Shown one piece after another: positions 1 through 11,065 of a DNA stretch of 64,000 nt. The notes under the pieces are model-generated. The model was given only the letters and a program-made list of their open reading frames with translations. It was not told where the DNA came from and did no database searches. Both the position numbers and the translations under genes were made by a program. Source of the stretch: Perkinsus olseni (lineage: Eukaryota; Perkinsozoa; Perkinsida; Perkinsidae); the NCBI GenBank assembly GCA_013115135.1, contig JABANP010000096.1, positions 1 to 64,000 of the forward strand. Reading direction: 5' to 3'. Position 1 is the stretch's first letter. Each line of letters begins with the position of its first letter.

Positions 1-1
1 A

Positions 2-1167
2 TACGATAGTAAAGTTAATAGTCGAAGAGTATCATCATCATCTTCATTGTTATCACATGAGAACAGTGGTGGTACATTGGCTAGTGAGCGTATAAACAAT
101 TTACAACATCAACTCGATGAATGTAAACGTGACTTAGATCATGCTAATGGTAAGATTAGGGAATTACACTCGGTAATAGAAGATAAAACGAAGGAGTTGG
201 AGGTTATCAGAGGGTAGTAATAATAATCGTCGTTACCACACTATACCTATCCTTGTTGTTTGATGATGATGTTGATGTTGATCAGGGAGCGGCTGGAATG
301 GCAGATAGCAGCTACCAATGCGGTAGTGACCCATGATCATCATGATAAAGCATCGTCAAGGGCAGAGAAGGAGTAATGATGATGAGGAGGAGGACGTTAT
401 TAAACTTAAGAATGAATTGATGAAGGCCAACGCTAAATGGAGGGAGATGTTGAAGAGGGAAAGAGAGATTAGAAATGCGTAACAACACCAATACCACAAC
501 AACCACTACTCCTGTTGCTGCTGCTGCTGCTGATGGTGGTGGTGGATGAGCAGGTATGAACGTATCCTGATTAATATTGGGTATATGCCTAATGAGATAA
601 CAGCAGGGGTGGTACATGTTGTTAAGAATATATTAATGAATACACATGAGCATAGGAGAATGGCTGAATTGCAGCTTATCACTGCTGCTGCCGCTGAGGT
701 CTCCAACAGTAATGAAGAACAATGTGATGATAATGTAGTATAGCAATAATGATAATCAGAATCATCACGGCGCCTTGGGATAGGGTATTTCAGGAAATTG
801 ATGAGAATATGGTCGATGATGGTGATGTAAATCGGGAAGGGGGTTATACTAAAGAAGAGGAAGCCTCTTCCTTCGTCGTACAGTCAATGGACACCACCAA
901 AGCAGCAGCTCCTGTGGACTTCCGTCTACCATTACCAGCAGGCTCATTACATTGGCAAAGAACAGCAGCAGCAGGAGTAGGAATAGTTATAACAATGTAC
1001 TGCGATGAGTATTATGATTATTATCTTAGCATGATGATGATGTTGATGATGACAAGAAGGGTAGTAGTAGTGGTGTATGGTGTCACATAGACTGGAAGGC
1101 AGCAGTGAGGGCAGCATCAGTTGATGCAGCACATGATAATGGATTATATAATGTAGTACCCACTTAA
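2..1167 (+). CDS. Coiled-coil protein, 3' part of a gene that starts before the window
   Basis: Function not recognised. The open frame from base 2 encodes a serine-rich stretch and then a heptad-type helix rich in Leu, Glu, Lys and Arg (about residues 30-70). Later exons continue the helix (KLKNELMKANAKWREMLKR, then ERILINIGYMPNEITAGVV). An acidic tail follows, and the frame around DWKAAVRAAS closes at a TAA near 1165. Introns that restore the frame are about 218-286 (GT...CAG), 322-349, 481-554 (a GCT/GGT-rich intron) and 737-795. The last junction before 1091 could not be resolved. The helix suggests a structural or cytoskeletal protein, but nothing more specific can be read. The 5' end lies outside the window. 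Confidence 0.55.
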
Positions 1168-1403
1168 CAAGAGGAAGAAGAGTACTCGTTATACTCTAGA
1201 CCGCTATGAGGTTAGCAAAACCTAATGGAGATGAGGGATGATACCGTCATCATCATCATCACCACCATGATAATGATGTTAATACCTTACCACCATTATC
1301 CATACTCACGTATCAGTGTTAGAAACATGGACTGATGGTGATGGTTATGATGATGCTCTTGCTGTTTACGAATGCTCTTACAGTTTTCAGTATTATCCTT
1401 ATC

Positions 1404-4400
1404 ATGTCTACTCATGATGAGCCTATCACCGACACTAACTCATCATCACTACTACGTGTAGCATTCCAAGGAGAGAGGGGAGCATACAGCGAGGCTGCTA
1501 TGTAATAACAACAACATCAACATCAGGAGGAGGCTGAGGGCTACACTCTTAAGTAGATACGAGTATTTATGTAATAGTAGTAATATACATTATCCTAAAG
1601 TGGATAGAGATAGAATACAGGCTGTTGGTTATGAAGCATTTGAGGATGTATTCGAGGCTGTAGCATCATCAAAGACAGGTCATGCGGATCTAGGCATGAT
1701 ACCTATTGAGAACACTCTCGGTGGAACTATACATGCTAATTATGGTAATAATCATAAACATCATCACCAATAACAAGAAGGCATGGTGTTGTTATTCAGA
1801 CTTACTACTACGCTACTGTGGTAGTGTGTATATACTTGGGGAATTAGATTACCCTGTTAAACATTGTCTATTAACTAAAGATAAGGTGCTCAGTCCAGAC
1901 GACATTGAAGTAGCATATTCCCATCCACAAGCATTAGCACAATGTGCACACTATTTACGTAAACATAATATTAAACCAATGTTACACTCTGATACCGCAG
2001 GGGCAGCTAAAATGCTATCAACAACAACAACAACATCATCAACAAGACAGGCTGCTGGTGCTGCTGCGGCTATAAGTAGTAGATTAGCGGCTGATATCTA
2101 TAACCTACATGTTGCTGATACTGATATACAGGATGTTAGCTTTAATCATACAAGGTAATCATCATACCGCCATCACTGCTACTCTTCTTGTTGTTGTAAG
2201 ATTCTTATTACTGGGCCGCGCGCCATCCCCATACGTAGCCCTGCACAATACTCCTATACCTACTAAAGTTAGTTTGGTCTTCAGAGTCCATGATACGTAA
2301 GGGGATGATACCAATCATCATCATAGTCATGTTGTTGTTGTGCAGGCCCGGTAGCCTACACAGATCGTTATCAGCTTTTAGTCACAGAGGCTTGCAGTTA
2401 TGTAAATTGGAATCAAGACCAGTGCCGCCTGATATGTTGGACGAAACAACAAAGTAGTACCACACGCATGTCGTCATCATCATAATCATACTATTGATAT
2501 CCTCTTCTTCTCGGTAGTCTGGAAACATCGTTAGTTGATAATACTAGTGATGATGGTGAAGCATACTCCAGTCCACAACAACAACATGGGAATATGGAAG
2601 GGGGTTATTATTATCATTACCTATGCTACATCGATGTATTGAAGATGCCGGGTCAGGATAAAGCGGTCGACAGGGCAATAGAGACCTTAAAGGAGTTCAA
2701 CACTTTTGTTAGAGTGGGTGTCTCATCATACGTATCATCATCTTCGGTGCTCTCATCATCATTATCATCAGGTATTGTCCGTGTATCCCTCCTCATCATC
2801 TTATCACCACACAATATCACCATCCACTCGATCACCTACTAACCTACCTGAGACTTCTCATACCACTCCACCACCACATCAGGGGAAGAGGAGATCTGTG
2901 TCTTTCATAGGGTACATCATCATCATTCGTTATTATTATCAGTGATTATAATATCGTCATCTCACTATATTAAGATACGGCAAGTTCGCACAATTCCTAT
3001 GTGAGCGCTTGACGAGAGTATGTGGTACTGGTGCTGGTGGTAGCGTCAATTTTAGTGCTACTAACAGGAAGGAGGATGATACTGGATGCGCTCACCATGC
3101 TGCTACTCTTGGTATTAGGTAACGATAATAATAACTCCTGATCAATGCTGCATGGTCCTCCTTAGATACTACCCAGATATGAAGGATATGCTGGATAATG
3201 AGAAGCCAGATATTATTGTTATTGCAACTTCAATATTATCATTTGCAGAAGTTATCAATAAACTACTATCAGCAATCATGAAGTCCGAAAGAGGGAGGGC
3301 GAAGGATCTCCTGTTGGTGGATGTATGCAGTGTAAAGGAATACCCACAACAAGTAGTACTACTCCATTACTACTCCATGGCACCTGCTGGATCATCATAC
3401 TCATACTCATCATGGCCACTCAATAACGATTGCCTTAGATAATGAGAGAGGCGTTCCAAGATTATCCCAACGTGAGTATCCTATGCACACACCCGATGTT
3501 TGGGCCCGATAGCGGTAAATATGGTTGGTATAACTTACCCTTGGTATATGATGATGGTGATGGTAATGGTAGCACATCACCAACATCGCATGGTAATGAT
3601 GATGATAGTAGAAGTTGGTGGTTAAGTCTATTCGAGCGATGTGGATGTAGACTTGTTAGTATGTCAACTGCGGAACATGATAAGATATCCGCTGCAACAC
3701 AGTTCATTACACATCTAACTGGAAGGGTACTTGGTGGTATCACACCCAGACTCCATACTACTAATATCGATACATTAGGCTTCAGAAGCCTTATCAAGCT
3801 TATGCATAATACTATCAATGATAGGTAATAATCATCATCATCCAGTATTGCTACTAGTCCTCTTGCAATTGAACTCAGTGATGCCTTATTCAAAGGCCTA
3901 TATCGATATAATAAAGCTTCTGAGCGACAACTCATAGCGTTCAACAATAGCCTACAATCCGTTAAAGATATGTTACAAGAACGGGTAATGCATCATCATC
4001 ATCACCACCACCACCACCACCGTCGCTCATGTTAATCACAGTCTTCAGACTACTCCTGGAGATACTACTAGTCTATCAGATTTATGTAACAGAGTACCAT
4101 CAAGTACTACAGTTAGGTTACATGGACAAGCATTAGAATTGAAGAGGCAGGGTAAGGATATACAAGGTGCATTGGGGGTAGGGGAGCCAGACTTCTCACC
4201 ACCAACACAGGTAGCAACAACAACAAAGAAGGACGACGATTCATGTCCTATTCACGTTTAAGGTTATATCAGCGATAGTATCGTCATTAACATCAGGATT
4301 CGGGTGTAAATATTCACCATCCAACGGCATATTCGAACTTAGTAATAATATTCGTTATCATCATTATCATGGTAGCCGCTACTACATGTAGGGGAAGCTG

Positions 4401-5821
4401 TGGCTGATGATCTTGGTACGCGGAAGAATATCCAATGCATCAATGGTAGTAATGTTATTATCACTGCCAGTGGGAAGGCTGCCATAGCTGCTGCCCTTAT
4501 GACTATTCTTAATACGGGAGATGAGGTACATTGCCACATTCCCATCATCATCATCATAGTGATAGTATCATTTAGATGATAATACCAACCCCTTGTTGGC
4601 CCACATTCCCTGACCTGGCCTTCATGTGTAACGCTACTCCAGTCTTCATTCATACATCCTCACCGGACTATGCTATCACAGCTCATAGCATAGCATCAGT
4701 AATACTCATCATGCAGTATGATGAGTACGCCTAATACCACCACCCATTAGGTTATCACGCCTAAGACCAGAGTATTGTTGTTGAACTCACCATGTAACCC
4801 AACTGGTCATGTTATACCGAAGGATGAGTAAGAATAATCACTAGTATTGGTAGGGTTGGTAATGTCGCTAATGTGTAAGGTTAATACGTATAGGGGCACT
4901 GCTCGAGGAACATACTCATATCATGGTGGTATGTGATGATCTGTAATAATGATAACCCCCCCCTCTTGGTATGGTCCCGATTCAGTTACGAAAGATTAGT
5001 CTATGATGGTGATGTTCATTATGCTCTAGCAGGTGTATGTAGTCCAACAGTGAGGAGTCGAATAATGTAATAATACCATCATCATCATCACCACCGCTGC
5101 TGCTGATATCATTCGTTATCGATATTATGTCAGTACCATTGGAGGGTTCTCTAAAGCATTTGCAATGACTGGTTTACGACTGGGTTATGCTGTATGCAGT
5201 GATGATAAATGGATAAAGGGTATGGGGAAGATATTAGGTCAGATAACTGGCTGTGCATGTAGTATCCTCATAATACTATCGAATAATGATAACCATAGTC
5301 AGCCACCCCCTATCATCATCAGGCACGGCATCCCAAGCAGGTGGCTTGGCTGCCCTGCGTGATGTACCATCATCATGGCATCAGGAGAAGCTGGCTCAAC
5401 TCCAACATAAAAGGGATTTACTTTTCGCTCGTCTCCAGGAGATACCAAACGTAGTCTGCCCAAGAGAACCTCCAAAAGGAGCGTTCTATGCTATGCCCGA
5501 TCTTGGTTATTATGTTAACAAGATGAGAGAGTTGAAGGGAGATGATACACTCGCAGTTTCTCAACTTTGTAATACTGTTACTGCCATAATATTGCTGTTA
5601 CTGGTGTGTCTCAGGCGAACAACTCCTCTCATCACAAGGCTTATCTATTGTACCCGGTGAAGGTTTCTACACCACACAACCCGTGGTTAGACTATCGTAA
5701 TAATAATAATCATCATCATCGGTGATGATTATGTATTGGTAGATACGCTACATCGGTAGAGGATATCAATGATGCTTGCGATAGGCTACGAGACTTTTTA
5801 CTATCATTAGAGACTTGCTGA
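1404..5821 (+). CDS. Prephenate dehydratase-ACT-prephenate/arogenate dehydrogenase-aminotransferase fusion
   Basis: One polypeptide appears to hold the post-chorismate steps to Phe and Tyr. The start is the ATG at 1404, followed by RVAFQGERGAYSEAA, the prephenate dehydratase N-terminus. DLGMIPIENTLGGTIHANY (about 1690-1744) and the exon at 1800-2155 complete that domain. An ACT domain follows (PGSLHRSLSAFSHRGLQLCK, then LESRP). About 2900-3960 is a TyrA-type NAD domain: SFIGYGKFAQFL, DIIVIATSILSF and LCTHPMFGP. About 4050-5821 is a class I PLP aminotransferase: LGVGEPDFSPPTQ, LLLNSPCNPTGHV, VVCDDLYERLVYDG and the PLP-lysine segment GGFSKAFAMTGLRLGYA; it ends in RLRDFLLSLETC. About 20 introns were resolved by frame, for example 1745-1799. 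No chorismate mutase domain is visible. Whether the substrate is prephenate or arogenate cannot be told. Confidence 0.88.
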
Positions 5822-6167
5822 GTCCGACGACGACGACCGCTCTTTTCAATTTTTCATGGTTCATGTTGTTGACCTTGCCAAGGTCACCACCACCTTCATG
5901 GCATCGTTGTGAACATCTTCACCTCGTGCCGCATCTTATCACTAAGAGATCTTGAAGAGGTTTTTCCCATCAGCAGTGTATCAGGAAGGTCTCCTCTCTG
6001 TGGTATGGGATTTGCGTTGGTCTTATAGTAACATCATGGGGATACACATAGACCACACATCGCTGCACAAAATAACGTCTCTACGTGCGACACGAAGCTA
6101 GCAGTTCAACTGCCTTCCAGTGCCGAGTTGTCATTAACGCGCATTCAACATTCAGTCGACACTCGCA
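5822..6167. other. Intergenic, 346 bases
   Basis: This lies between the stop of the aromatic fusion gene and the CutC start, both on the plus strand. It is less rich in ATC repeats than the flanking introns. I see no convincing exon, RNA gene or terminator. It should hold the 3' UTR of one gene and the promoter or 5' leader of the next. Confidence 0.4.
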
Positions 6168-7117
6168 ATGTCATCATTAATTGCGACTCCCTTGGTGGAA
6201 ACCTATGAGATATGTTGTAGCAGTTTAGCGGAAGTACAGGTTGCGTGCAGTAATGGAGCAGATAGAATTGAGTTGTGCTCAGGGATGGAGTTTGATGGGT
6301 AATAGGCCTTCCTGTTCTGACCATACGCAACACTAATCAGGTTGACCCCATCTGATGAGCTAATCAAAGATACTATCAAGATATGTTCTGAATACAATGT
6401 GGAAGTCGTAGTGATGCTGAGATGCCGTGGTGGGGATTTCATATATTCCTCAGCCGAGATAGATAGCATGCTTAATACATTACGTTCATGGAAGAAGCAT
6501 CTATCACTTGATGGTGTTGTGGTAGGAAGTTATTTGGCATCACAAGTATCAACCATCTCCATTCAGTTCGGAGCTTTATCAAAAGATAACACTTCTCCTG
6601 ACGTCAATGCCGTATCGAAGGTCGTAGAATGTGCAGCACCATGGCCTGTTACCTTCCATAAGGCCATCGACTGTATAACGGCTGCTGATGCTGATACCAC
6701 AGTAAGGGGGTACTGATGTGTGGTAGTGGGTGTGAAGTCCTATCATTATCAGAGTAGTACTGCAACAGAAGCAGCCATGCGAGTTATTGACCAACTGCAT
6801 CATTGTGGTGTTCGACGAGTCCTTACCTCCGGGCTCCATTCAACTGCAGAAGAAGGGAGGGATGTATTATCAGACACTGGATAATGATGAGGATGATATC
6901 AACCTCTAGGTGTTACGAGATATCCAGCAACATGTCACAGAGACGAATATTGATATTAGTATAATAATGGCAGGTGTGTAGAGTTAGTACGGAGGTCGTG
7001 ATATCTTTGCCATCAGGTGGTGTGAGGGAGCATAACCTTCGTTCGCTAGTGGACCATACCAAGATTAAGGAGGTACACTCGAGAAGTGCGGGTATACTCA
7101 ATCTAAAGTGTGTATAA
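6168..7117 (+). CDS. cutC: CutC family protein
   Basis: This is a TIM-barrel protein of the CutC family, historically linked to copper homeostasis; its true activity is debated. The ATG at 6168 leads to YEICCSSLAEVQVACSNGAD and RIELCSGMEFDG, the family signature. After an intron (about 6298-6340) come LTPSDELIKD, VMLRCRGGDFIYSS, PWPVTFHKAID, VRRVLTSGLHS and IIMAGGVREHNL, then EVHSRSAG. Introns at about 6690-6752, 6860-6908 and 6972-7017 are GT-AG and restore the frame. The simple end is the TAA at 7115-7117. A GTGTAT donor just before it could instead splice to an exon running to 7314 (DVYTSTVTELIY), so the last residues are uncertain. It is tail to tail with the minus-strand gene ending at 7302. 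Confidence 0.85.
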
Positions 7118-7301
7118 GTTCACTGATTGTTGATGGTCGGTTGATGGTTGTTGTGTTTAAAGATGCTGATGTATATACCAGTACGGTAACCGAGCTAATC
7201 TACAGTGGAGGTGAGTGCAAGTATACTCAATACACATGTAAGTTGGAAACCGAATCTAATTTGCATCATGCTACTCCCACCAGTGAGGGGTCTTCATCGC
7301 A

Positions 7302-9016
7302 TCAAGCTCCATGAGAGACATCAGACACTCCGAGGCGAGTGAGCTCCTCCTGCGCCAGTTCCTGATGCATTAACGGTCCAACAACCGCAGCGGTTGACAG
7401 TACCATTCTTCTCACTCGTAATTTAGTTATGGTACCCTCATCGAAGGTCTCATCAACTCTTAGTAACGCTTTACCGATATCCAATAACTAAAAACCGATA
7501 CCAGTATTCTTAGCATAACTTCTCCTACTGCTAATACCTCAGAGGGCGTTGTGGTAGGATTGAGATGAGCGGTGACAAGTTGATACGGTATCCACTTTGT
7601 AGTCTTCTTCTTCTTTTGCAGCATTCCTTCTGGCATCAGTCGACTTATAACATCCTTCCAATACCGCCTTCAAGTGAACCTTCATGAGGTTAGCTAGAAC
7701 GGCTCTGAGCTCATCGCTGGTAGCATCTCTTGAAGTCATGGCGGGTCGTGATAGATACGCTGCAACCCCTTGTGATACCGCATCTTCGTGTTCTTTCGAC
7801 AATCCCTCCAATGCACTTAACGCCTGTGATGAATAATGATGTGTTCGGGTACCGATAGGGGGACTACACTCAGGGTAACAGCCGTGTCACTGTCCAACAT
7901 CAGTAACTTGATGATTCCTTCTATCAAAGCATGATTGTTGACCTCTTTACCCCGTTGAAGGTACGCTACGCGGAGAGCATTCAAAGCAGTGATCTTGGAC
8001 TCTAAGGGTTAATAGTAATAACCACTGGCGTCCAAGTCGTACTACTTTTCCTATCCCTTGCATTCACCATTCCAGAATCAATCTTCCCTTCATCATTACT
8101 CATAATATCCTCCCCGGCAAGGCCTCTGATTAACCTCTCATCATCGTTAATAGAGTATAATCCTTGTGTATTGGCTACAAGATTCTCATCAGTTGTGAAC
8201 CTTGATCGGATATCATCATCGGTTTTGTCCAAGGTATTCCCCCCGTTAGCATCATTGACCTACTACAAGTAGCTGATGCACTCTAGTGGCCCATCATCGT
8301 CTTGTGTACTACCTTGAATAGCTTCCTCAGATCTAGCAAGGCCGCCCCAACATCATCATCCACACGAGTAGTTCGGATTCCCACTTCATCGAGTAAAGCT
8401 GTATACAAATGTTTAATATCTAAGTATCATGAGAGTGGTAGATGTGGTAGTGTTGTTGTGGTGTTATGACCTGTATAACCAAGGTCCTCGACGACTCTGA
8501 TGTTCCTAGCATTGAGTATGGCCTCCAAAGCTACCATATCTATAACACATCCAGGAAGATGTAAATGCTTCAAGATCTGATCACCACTTGGTGGCACCGC
8601 ACCAACGGGAAGAAGACCAACTGTAGAGTCTGCTATTTCCTGATCATCATCATCAACGCTAGTACGGCCTCCTTAGAGGGCCACCATCACCTCTGTCGAA
8701 TCATGATCATCAACTCCATCTGACGGTCTCTCATTAAGACGGCCACTTTCCTGACCATCATCATCACCATCATGACCACCATGCTTGAAACGTTTCACTT
8801 TACTATCGAACCTGACCGAGAGGGAGTCGAGAGAAAGTCGAGATGTAGCAGTGTATGGTGTTATTACTGGGCCAACTTCTCAAGTAGTTTCTCAGATGCT
8901 GATAGTTTGCTTATTATGAGTGATGATTCCCTATGCAGATGATGATGCTGTTCATTAGCTTCGACCATGAAGGTTGCCTCATCCACGTGGTGGTGATGAT
9001 GACGACTATCGGACAT
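7302..9016 (-). CDS. Unrecognised acidic/helical protein
   Basis: Family not recognised. The ATG at 9016 starts MSDSRHHHHHVDEATF, with a helix (IISKLSASEKLLEKL). GT-AG introns link exons reading FDSKVKRFKHGGHDGDDD, then DQILKHLHLPGCVIDMV with ALEAILNARNIRVVEDLGY, then LYTALLDEVGIRTTRVDDD, an acidic exon (about 8036-8250), ITALNALRVAYLQRGKEV with IIKLLMLDSDTAVTLS, ALEGLSKEHEDAVSQGVA, and a C-terminal exon ending at the stop at 7302-7304. The later exons look like paired amphipathic helices of the ARM/HEAT kind, but no family signature stands out. All introns examined are 45-55 bases. The reading frame is well supported; the function is not. Confidence 0.55.
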
Positions 9017-9145
9017 ATTCTCAATATCACTGCCAGTGGTGTACTGATAATATGCTAGTACAATAACACAATGTACTGCTGAGGACGCTGTTGGAGAGAA
9101 TATAAAATGATAATAACGGTAGTAGTGAGGATGATGATGATGATG

Positions 9146-10895
9146 TTATTGTTGTAGATGTGGCGAAGAATAATCATAAAAAGCAAATGTTTGTCTTCCT
9201 ATACGTATGCTGCTACCATGGTACAATGGTGCTGATTCCCCTACTGACCTCAGTATCTTCGAATCAACCTCTGTTCCTGCAGGGTAATAACCTTCAGTAA
9301 GTATGATGGTAATAGCAGTACTACTACCATTGAGTGAGTTGTTGATGAGTATCCAGTCACTTGAGTAGGCATCCTGTTGTACCCCCTTATGACGTCTAGA
9401 GGAGTGTTGTTGATGATGATATTGTTGTGACCTTGGTCCTGGTGGTAGTGTATGAAGCTTGTCGTTAGCTACCCTTCGTATAACAGCATGCCTCCGAGAC
9501 ACTGCTTGTGAGCCTGGTAGGTTAGCTAGATTGAGTGATGGTAGTTGATGATGGGTAGATCTGCTGCTGCCCTTCTGAGCATCAACATAATGAAAGAAGT
9601 ATTGGTATGGTACTACATCATCCACAGATGAGGGACTCCCTGCTGCTGTGATAAGATCCTTAGTACTTCTACCAATAACGAACTCGATGACATCATCATC
9701 ATCATCGTCATAATCAACAGCAGCATCAGCAGTACGACCGCGGTTGGATTGGCCCATAATAGTATCGAGCGTTGATCTAAAGACATGGTGGGGATGATGA
9801 TCGTTATTACTATTGCAAGTGGGTGGTTATTCTCACCTTATGCGGGTTGATGATGATGATGATCTCCTATGAGCTGTACTGTTCACTGTCGGTTGGTGTA
9901 GGATTGGTAAGAACATACCACCAGTAACATGCAGTACAGGTCCAGCAGCAGCAGCAGTGATACACGGGTCATGATGAATAGACTGTGTATCATTGTTGTT
10001 GTTGTTGTTGATAGTAGTAGCTACTGAGGCACCGTGCTAGCGTGTTTATTATGAGTATTGGAACTACCTCCATTAGTAGCCCTCCTCTTTGCACTCTGAC
10101 TTGATGATGATTCTGATCTGGTTCTCTGACAAGTTACAGCAATGATAAAGGTTATTATTATGGCATCACCTTCATCTGTACTGCTGTCGTCGTCGTCGTA
10201 TGATGATTATCGTAATGATTGGTATTATACCCATCGGTATAAAGATGATTATTATTCGGTATTGAACTACGTACCAAGGCCGAAAAAGCCTGGAAATTAT
10301 TACTCATAATGGACTGAAAGAGATCGGTCAGCATAACCATTAGTAGTAGCTGATGATGATAACCTGTAAATCCTCGATATGCGTGTTGATGGGGTGTGGC
10401 CTTGGCCGAGGTTGTTGATGGTCGAGCATGATGATGATGGATACCCATCAACTGTGTTATCCAAGCAACTCTGGCCTAAGTGCCCATGAGTAGTGATAAC
10501 AGTGGTTGTTGGATGATAAGACTATTACTTCATCCTGTATTGACGATGATGTATCATGATGATGACCTTGTACTGTTGCTGTACTTAGATAAGCATTCTC
10601 CCAATTATGTCCAAAGTCCAACGCGAATGCCGCTTCCCAGGCTAATAGACGAGTATCAGTAGTAGTGGGGAGAGGGTCTTCATGCTGATGATGATCTAAG
10701 CCGCCTGAGTATGACTGTCACCATTACTGTCATCTGCCATCGTCTGTGACTATTACCACTACGTTGTTGTTGTTGGCCTCTGCTAGATACTGCTGATGAT
10801 GATATTGATGATGACGATGACCCTACTCCTGCTACTCCGGCTGTTACACTACCCCCACCTCCAACTGATGATGATAAACGATGATAACGTACCAT
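9146..10895 (-). CDS. Protein with C-terminal FHA domain
   Basis: The C-terminal exon (9757-9146) carries an FHA phosphothreonine-binding domain: EFVIGRSTKD, the SRRH core in QAVSRRHAVIRR, and later WILINNSLNGSS and GSSIRIGRQTFAFY. Upstream minus-strand exons join by GT-AG introns: a Ser/Gly-rich start at ATG 10895, then LLAWEAAFALDFGHNWENAY, ARVAWITQ, MLTDLFQSIMSNNFQAFSAL, a basic KRRATNGGSSNTHNKH stretch, and GPVLHVTGGMFLPILHQPTV. The conserved Gly-Arg, Ser-x-x-His and Asn residues of FHA domains are present. The order (low-complexity N-terminus, FHA at the C-terminus) fits a nuclear regulatory or DNA-damage adaptor. I could not assign a named family. Confidence 0.65.
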
Positions 10896-11065
10896 AACAC
10901 AAGTAATCTACTTGATGGAACAATGCTGACGAAGAGGAGAAACGCCGGTAAAAACGAGAGGTGATAGGATCGAACCCGCGCCCATTCCCCGTGACTGGGA
11001 CTGCTTTTGACGACAGATCGGTGGCGATTATTAATATTTGTTAGGTTTGCTGTTACTCCTCCTCT

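Noticed and set aside
1503..1554. Ultra-short introns of 18-28 bases (also near 322, 3826, 39020, 39340)
   Set aside because: In most cases a longer intron of 33-60 bases with another donor or acceptor also restores the frame, so the very short versions are not proven. Only 322-349 (28 bases) lacked an obvious alternative.
10940..11030. tRNA gene on the minus strand
   Set aside because: It has a B-box GGTTCGATCC and a T5 terminator, but no 5' strand pairs with the acceptor 3' end and there is no recognisable D arm. Kept only as a tRNA-like sequence.
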